A stretch of 9,427 bases of DNA from assembly GCA_037190175.1 (NCBI GenBank), contig JBBCJM010000157.1, forward strand, positions 1-9,427. The letters run 5' to 3'. Source of the DNA: JBBCJM01 sp037190175. Its GTDB lineage: Bacteria; Pseudomonadota; Alphaproteobacteria; Rhodobacterales; Rhodobacteraceae. The notes beneath the pieces are model-generated. The model searched no databases. It saw only the letters and a list, made by a program, of their open reading frames with translations, and was not told where the DNA came from. A program made the position numbers and the translations under genes. Shown one piece after another: positions 5,878 through 9,427 of this stretch. The first letter of the stretch is position 1. The number at the start of each line of letters is the position of its first letter.

Positions 5878-6017
5878 CCGGGGGGTTTCACACCCCCCGG
5901 ACCCCCCGTGGAGTACTTGGGCCAAGATGAGGACAGGAGGGGACAATTTGGTTCAAACTGTCCCTCATCTTGGCTGAAATCCTCCGCGGGGGGTCCGGGG
6001 GGCGCGAAGCCCCCCGG
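5878..6017. terminator. long inverted repeat, bidirectional terminator
   Basis: The 194-bp gap between the convergent ccoS and SRPBCC genes holds two head-to-head copies of one repeat. The arm at 5893-5932 pairs imperfectly with 5963-6002; shared blocks include CCCCCCGGACCCCCCG and GCCAAGATGAGG. The centre is a tight palindrome, GGGACA at 5940-5945 and TTTG at 5947-5950 facing CAAA at 5954-5957 and TGTCCC at 5959-5964. Each outer end is its own 8-bp hairpin: CCGGGGGG/CCCCCCGG at 5878-5900 and again at 5995-6017. Symmetry and placement between converging operons suggest a bidirectional terminator. Repeats of this style are common between genes in Rhodobacteraceae, so it may belong to a dispersed family. 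Termination is inferred. Confidence 0.65.
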
Positions 6018-6040
6018 GCGCTTGCCGCCCGCGCGACCTG

Positions 6041-6505
6041 TCAGCGCCAGTGCTGCACCCGCTGCGGCGCCGCGCGGGCCTCGGCCTCGGCGGCGAACTG
6101 GGCGACGCGGGTCTCGAAGCGGTCCTGCACCCGGCTGCGCGCGAGTTTCAGCGACTGGACGATCAGCCGCGCGGCCAGCGTCAGCGGCCGGATCTCCAGC
6201 CCCACGATCATCCGGGTGCGGCGGGGGGCCATCTCGACCAGTTCCACTCCCAGCTTCCCTTCGAAGGCGGCGCCGCGGCCGGTGAGGTCCAGCCGGTGGT
6301 CGGGCTCCAGCCCCGCCACGGCGAGTTCCACCCGCCGCGGCCGGCCGCGCCAGACGAAGCCCACCGACCAGGCCGGGCCGGGCTCGGACCGCAGCACCTC
6401 GACCCCGCGCCGCATCGCCCCGCGCTCCCAATGGTCGAAGTCCGCCAGCACCGCCCAGACCGCGGCCACCGGCGCCTCGACATCCTTGCGCGTGGATAGT
6501 TTCAT
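6041..6505 (-). CDS. SRPBCC (START-like) domain protein
   Basis: The 154-residue product looks like a single SRPBCC/polyketide-cyclase-type domain, a hydrophobic-pocket fold used by many small ligand-binding proteins. Visible features are the N-terminal strand plus helix pattern (DVEAPVAAVWAVLADFDHWER, residues 9-28), alternating strands with GLEPDHRLDLTGRG near 65-78, and a long C-terminal amphipathic helix (about 108-144) rich in Arg and Glu. No signal peptide or membrane helix is present, so it is probably cytosolic. The start has AGGGG just upstream. It lies 43 bases downstream of nudC on the same strand and is probably cotranscribed with it. The ligand is unknown, and nothing in the sequence specifies a function. 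Confidence 0.75.
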   Translation of the reverse strand: MKLSTRKDVEAPVAAVWAVLADFDHWERGAMRRGVEVLRSEPGPAWSVGFVWRGRPRRVELAVAGLEPDHRLDLTGRGAAFEGKLGVELVEMAPRRTRMIVGLEIRPLTLAARLIVQSLKLARSRVQDRFETRVAQFAAEAEARAAPQRVQHWR

Positions 6506-6548
6506 CGCCCCTGCCCGCCCCCCTGCTGCCCCGGGGCGATTCTAGGCG

Positions 6549-7487
6549 TCAAGCGGGCGTATCCGCAAGCCAGCCGGCGATCAGCGCCTGCGCGATAGCG
6601 CCGCGGCGGGGCGGGCGCAGGCGGGGGTGGCGGCCGGAGACGACCTCGACCATCTCCTCGCGCCCGATCCAGAAGGCGTCGTCCAGTTCCGCGGGGTCGA
6701 GCGTGATCGCCTCGTCCAGCGCCTCGGCCCGGCAGCCCAGCATCAGCGAGGCGGGGAAGGGCCAGGGCTGGCTGAAGACATAATGCACGGGGCCGATGGC
6801 GATCCCGGTTTCCTCCGCCACCTCGCGGCGCACCGCGGCCTCCACCGTCTCGCCCGGTTCCACGAAGCCGGCAAGGCAGGAATACATCCCCTCCGGCCAG
6901 CCGGGAGAGCGGCCGATCAGCGCGCGGTTGCCCCGGGTGACCAGCATGATCACCACCGGGTCGGTGCGGGGGAAGTGGTTGGCGCGGCAGGTCGGGCAGA
7001 CCCGCTGCCAGCCGGCCATGATCACCTCGGAGGCCGCGCCGCAGCAGGCGCAGAAGCCGTGGGTGCGGTGCCATTCCAGGATCGCCCGCGCGGTGGCGGC
7101 CAGCTCGCCCTCGCGCGCGGTCAGCCGGGCCATCGCGCCGCGCAGTTCCACGAAGGCCAGCGTTTCGGGCAGGTCGGGGTGGTGCTGCTCGGTGGGGTCG
7201 AAGAAGCCGGCGGCGGGCGCGGCGCCCTCGGGCGGCACCCAGGCCGAGACATCGGCGGCGAATCGCGGGGCGCCCTCGTCCAGCCCCAGGAAGACCGTGG
7301 TGCCCCGCCCCGCCAGCACCGGATGGTCGGCCGGCAGCCAGCCCGGCCCGCCCGCGGCCTGCATCAGCGGCTTGCCGCGCCAGACCGGCAGCACCCCGCC
7401 CCCGGCCCACAGCGCCGCCTGCCGCCCGGGGTCGGCCCGCAGGGGCGCGGCCCGGTCCAGCCCCGAGGCGTCGAAGGCGAAGCGCAT
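6549..7487 (-). CDS. nudC: NAD(+)/NADH pyrophosphatase, Nudix family NudC
   Basis: NudC hydrolyses NADH to NMNH and AMP, and in studied bacteria also removes NAD caps from RNA. The 312-residue protein has a variable N-terminal domain. It then has a zinc ribbon with CACC (Cys146, Cys149) and CPTC (Cys164, Cys167), leading into RANHFPRTDPVVIMLV. The Nudix box follows: GFVEPGETVEAAVRREV (207-223) and AEETGI with catalytic Glu225/Glu226. The SQPWPFP motif (239-245) separates NADH pyrophosphatases from other Nudix enzymes. I chose the ATG at 7487 because GGGAG lies seven bases upstream; an in-frame ATG at 7505 would add six residues but has a weaker site. The gene is divergent from the cpdB-like gene and heads the minus-strand pair with the SRPBCC gene. 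Confidence 0.95.
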   Translation of the reverse strand: MRFAFDASGLDRAAPLRADPGRQAALWAGGGVLPVWRGKPLMQAAGGPGWLPADHPVLAGRGTTVFLGLDEGAPRFAADVSAWVPPEGAAPAAGFFDPTEQHHPDLPETLAFVELRGAMARLTAREGELAATARAILEWHRTHGFCACCGAASEVIMAGWQRVCPTCRANHFPRTDPVVIMLVTRGNRALIGRSPGWPEGMYSCLAGFVEPGETVEAAVRREVAEETGIAIGPVHYVFSQPWPFPASLMLGCRAEALDEAITLDPAELDDAFWIGREEMVEVVSGRHPRLRPPRRGAIAQALIAGWLADTPA

Positions 7488-7590
7488 GATGGGGCTCCCG
7501 GTCATTCCCGGGCCGAGGCTTGCCACGCCGGCCCGCGGCAGACAAGCGCGTGCAGGAATGCAACACCGCGGCCCTCGGCACAACCTTCAC

Positions 7591-7646
7591 GCGCAAAATA
7601 TGGCCAAGTTTGCGCCAGAAAGTGGTGCAACCCATGCGCTGTTGCA
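7591..7646. promoter_or_regulatory. cluster of GCAA/TTGC inverted repeats in divergent region
   Basis: The 262-bp gap between nudC and the cpdB-like gene contains an AT-rich island with overlapping inverted repeats. GCGCAAA (7591-7597) and TTTGCGC (7609-7615) form a perfect 7-11-7 repeat. TGCAAC (7626-7631) and GTTGCA (7641-7646) form a perfect 6-9-6 repeat. TTGCGCC (7610-7616) with GGTGCAA (7624-7630) pairs at six of seven positions, and another TGCAAC lies at 7559-7564. Repeated GCAA half-sites of both orientations suggest a multi-site operator for one or both divergent genes. No known consensus is recognised, and no convincing promoter hexamers could be assigned. The rest of the gap shows no gene. 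Confidence 0.35.
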
Positions 7647-7749
7647 GAGGAATCGGCGGGAGTGGCCGGGGTGCCCGTGTGTGCGTGGTGGCTGGATGAC
7701 GAGTGGAGGTGCCTGGGCGGCGGGACCGCGAAGACGGATCGGGGGTGAG

Positions 7750-9427
7750 GTGGAAGCCAGTGGGCAAGGCATCGGAACGGACCCGTCACGGGTGCGGCAG
7801 GCGCAGGTGCGCCTGCGCATCCTGGCGACCTCGGATCTGCACATGCACATCCAGCCGCACGATTATGTGGCGGCGGCCCCCAGCCTGAACATGGGGCTGG
7901 CGCGCACCGCGGGGCTGATCGCGCGGGCGCGGGCCGGGGCGGCGAACCATCTCCTCTTCGACAACGGCGATTTCCTGCAGGGCTCGGCGCTGGGCGACCA
8001 TGCCGCGGCGACCTGGCGGCCGGGTGCGGGCGCGCCGCATCCGATGATCGCGGCGATGAACCTGATCGGCTACGACGCGGTGGGCCTGGGCAACCACGAT
8101 TTCAACTACGGGCTCGCCTTCCTGCGCGGGGCGCTGGCGGGGGCGGCGTTTCCGGTGGTGGCCAGCAACGCGGTGGTCACCGACGGGCTGCCGCTGGCGC
8201 ATCGGGCGCTGGTCCTGGACCGGCGAGTGGTCGACGGGGCGGGGCGGGTGCATCCGCTGCGGGTGGGTGTGCTGTCGCTCCTGCCGCCGCAGACCGCGGC
8301 CTGGGACCGGCATGTGCTGGCCGGGGGGCTGGAGACGCCCGACATCGTGGCGACCGCGGCCGAGGTGGTGCCGGAGCTGCGCGCGGCCGGGGCCGACCTG
8401 ATCGTGGCGCTGGCCCATACCGGCATCGGCCGGCCCGACGCCCTGCCGGGGCAGGAGAACGCGGCCACCGCCCTGGCCGCCGCGGGCGGGATCGATGCCA
8501 TCGTCGCGGGGCATTCGCATCTGGTCTTTCCCTGCCCGCTGTTTCCCGCCGCCCATCCCTCGGTCGACCCGCGGCGCGGGCGGCTCAGCGGGGTGCCGGC
8601 GGTGATGCCGGGGGCGCTGGGCTCGCATCTGGGCATCATCGACCTGGTGCTGGACCGCCGGGCGGACGGGCGCTGGCAGGTGACTGCCGCCCGCAGCCGG
8701 GCGCAGCCCCTGGCGGTGCAATCGGCCGGCCGGCTGCGCGCCCGGGCGGCGCCGGCGCCCGCGGTGCTGGCCGCCACCGCCCGCATCCACGGCGAGACGG
8801 TGGCCGAGCTGGAGCGCGAGCTGTGCCGCAACCCCCGGCCGCTGGACACCCATTTCGCCCGGGTGGCGGATGTCGAGGCGCTACGCCTGATCGCCGCCGC
8901 GCTGGCCGACCATGCTCGCGACCGGCTGGCCGGCCGGCCCGAGGCGGGGCTGCCCGTGCTGGCGGCGGTGGCGCCGTTCCGCGCCGGAGGGCGGGCGGGG
9001 CCGGAGAACTTCACCGCGATCCCCGCCGGCCCGCTGCGGCAGCGCCATGTGCTGGACCTCTACGCCTTCGCCAACGAATTCCGCGCGGTGCGGGTGACCG
9101 GGGCGATCCTGGCCGACTGGCTGGAACGTTCTGCCGCGATGTTCCGCCCGATCGCCCCCGGTGCGCGGGACGCGCCGCTGATCGACCCGGCCTTTCCCAG
9201 CTACAACTTCGACGTGATCGCGGGGCTCACCTACAGCATCGACCCCTCCGCCCCGCCCCGCTTCGACGTGGAGGGGCGGGTGATCGACCCGGGCGCGCGG
9301 CGGCTGCGCGACCTGCGGCGGAACGGCCGGCCGGTGGGGCCGGAGGAGCGGTTCGTGGTGGCGACCAACAGCTATCGCGTGGCCTCCTGCCCGGCGCTGA
9401 GCATCGAGCCCGGCGCGGCGCTGGTGC
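7750..9427 (+). CDS. cpdB: CpdB-like 2',3'-cyclic-nucleotide phosphodiesterase/3'-nucleotidase (3' end outside window)
   Basis: The frame stays open to the window edge, giving 559 visible codons; the family is usually about 650 residues. Metallophosphatase motifs appear in order: SDLHMH (Asp29, His31), DNGD (71-74), GNHD (114-117), His223 in ALAHTG and GHSH (254-257), the two-metal site of the UshA/CpdB superfamily. The C-terminal substrate domain includes DLYAFANEFRAVRVTG and the nucleoside-stacking SYNFDVIAG (Tyr485, Phe487). Such enzymes open 2',3'-cyclic nucleotides and dephosphorylate 3'-nucleotides. The start is uncertain: GTG 7750 follows GGGGGTGAG, while ATG 7696 would add 18 residues without a clear ribosome binding site. 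No candidate start yields a signal peptide, so unlike periplasmic E. coli CpdB this protein is predicted to be cytosolic. Substrate is inferred from the family. Confidence 0.85.
   Translation, partial: MEASGQGIGTDPSRVRQAQVRLRILATSDLHMHIQPHDYVAAAPSLNMGLARTAGLIARARAGAANHLLFDNGDFLQGSALGDHAAATWRPGAGAPHPMIAAMNLIGYDAVGLGNHDFNYGLAFLRGALAGAAFPVVASNAVVTDGLPLAHRALVLDRRVVDGAGRVHPLRVGVLSLLPPQTAAWDRHVLAGGLETPDIVATAAEVVPELRAAGADLIVALAHTGIGRPDALPGQENAATALAAAGGIDAIVAGHSHLVFPCPLFPAAHPSVDPRRGRLSGVPAVMPGALGSHLGIIDLVLDRRADGRWQVTAARSRAQPLAVQSAGRLRARAAPAPAVLAATARIHGETVAELERELCRNPRPLDTHFARVADVEALRLIAAALADHARDRLAGRPEAGLPVLAAVAPFRAGGRAGPENFTAIPAGPLRQRHVLDLYAFANEFRAVRVTGAILADWLERSAAMFRPIAPGARDAPLIDPAFPSYNFDVIAGLTYSIDPSAPPRFDVEGRVIDPGARRLRDLRRNGRPVGPEERFVVATNSYRVASCPALSIEPGAALV

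Noticed and set aside
3753..5946. Long minus-strand open frames opposite ccoP and the DUF2189 gene
   Set aside because: Low-complexity Arg/Pro/Ala/Gln products with no motifs, opposite genes with clear heme sites or membrane segments; typical GC-skew artefacts.
5847..6040. Possible insertion-sequence remnant in the ccoS-SRPBCC gap
   Set aside because: The inverted repeats face each other with only a three-base loop and no coding remnant or target duplication between them, so a terminator-type repeat is the simpler reading.
1..9427. CRISPR array, tRNA/rRNA, riboswitch, or phage/transposase genes
   Set aside because: No regularly spaced direct repeats, cloverleaf-like segments, known aptamer cores or mobile-element proteins were seen on either strand.

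Overview
The window is GC-rich DNA (about 70% G+C by eye) from what looks like a member of the Rhodobacteraceae (Alphaproteobacteria). The support is: a fixNOQP/ccoNOQP-type cbb3 oxidase operon with alphaproteobacterial protein features, strings of ATGA stop/start overlaps, GC-rich inverted-repeat terminators of a style common in that family, and protein sequences (XdhC, SRPBCC, NudC, CpdB-like) of Rhodobacter/Paracoccus character. This placement is inference from sequence style, not a database match. No tRNA, rRNA, CRISPR array, insertion sequence or phage gene was seen.

Layout. Positions 1-104 hold a G/C-rich inverted repeat at the 3' end of a minus-strand xdhC-like gene (105-1070). A 226-bp divergent intergenic region follows. 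It carries a strong ribosome binding site for ccoN and a 23-bp imperfect palindrome (1241-1263) that overlaps a plausible -10 element. The plus strand then carries one tight operon, 1297-5846: ccoN, ccoO, ccoQ, ccoP, a 52-residue one-helix protein with two cysteines, a DUF2189 multi-spanning membrane protein, and ccoS. ccoQ, the small gene and ccoS are short; all are supported by composition, overlap and family motifs. The usual ccoG, ccoH and ccoI are not between ccoP and ccoS, where the two unknown membrane proteins sit instead.

The operon ends in a long inverted repeat (about 5878-6017) that also serves the convergent minus-strand pair nudC then SRPBCC-domain gene (7487 down to 6041). A second divergent region (7488-7749), with several GCAA/TTGC inverted repeats around an AT-rich island, separates nudC from a plus-strand cytosolic CpdB-like 2',3'-cyclic nucleotide phosphodiesterase/3'-nucleotidase that runs off the right end of the window.

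Functionally, the core is a complete high-affinity cbb3 terminal oxidase: CcoN catalytic subunit with all heme and CuB ligands, CcoO mono-heme and CcoP di-heme cytochromes c, CcoQ and the maturation factor CcoS. The most interesting points are the two extra membrane genes embedded in the operon, the absence of an obvious FNR/FixK box in front of it, and a palindrome there that resembles an NsrR-type (nitric-oxide-responsive Rrf2 family) operator. The flanking genes (molybdenum-cofactor chaperone, NADH/NAD-cap pyrophosphatase, SRPBCC protein, nucleotidase) look like ordinary housekeeping or nucleotide metabolism genes.
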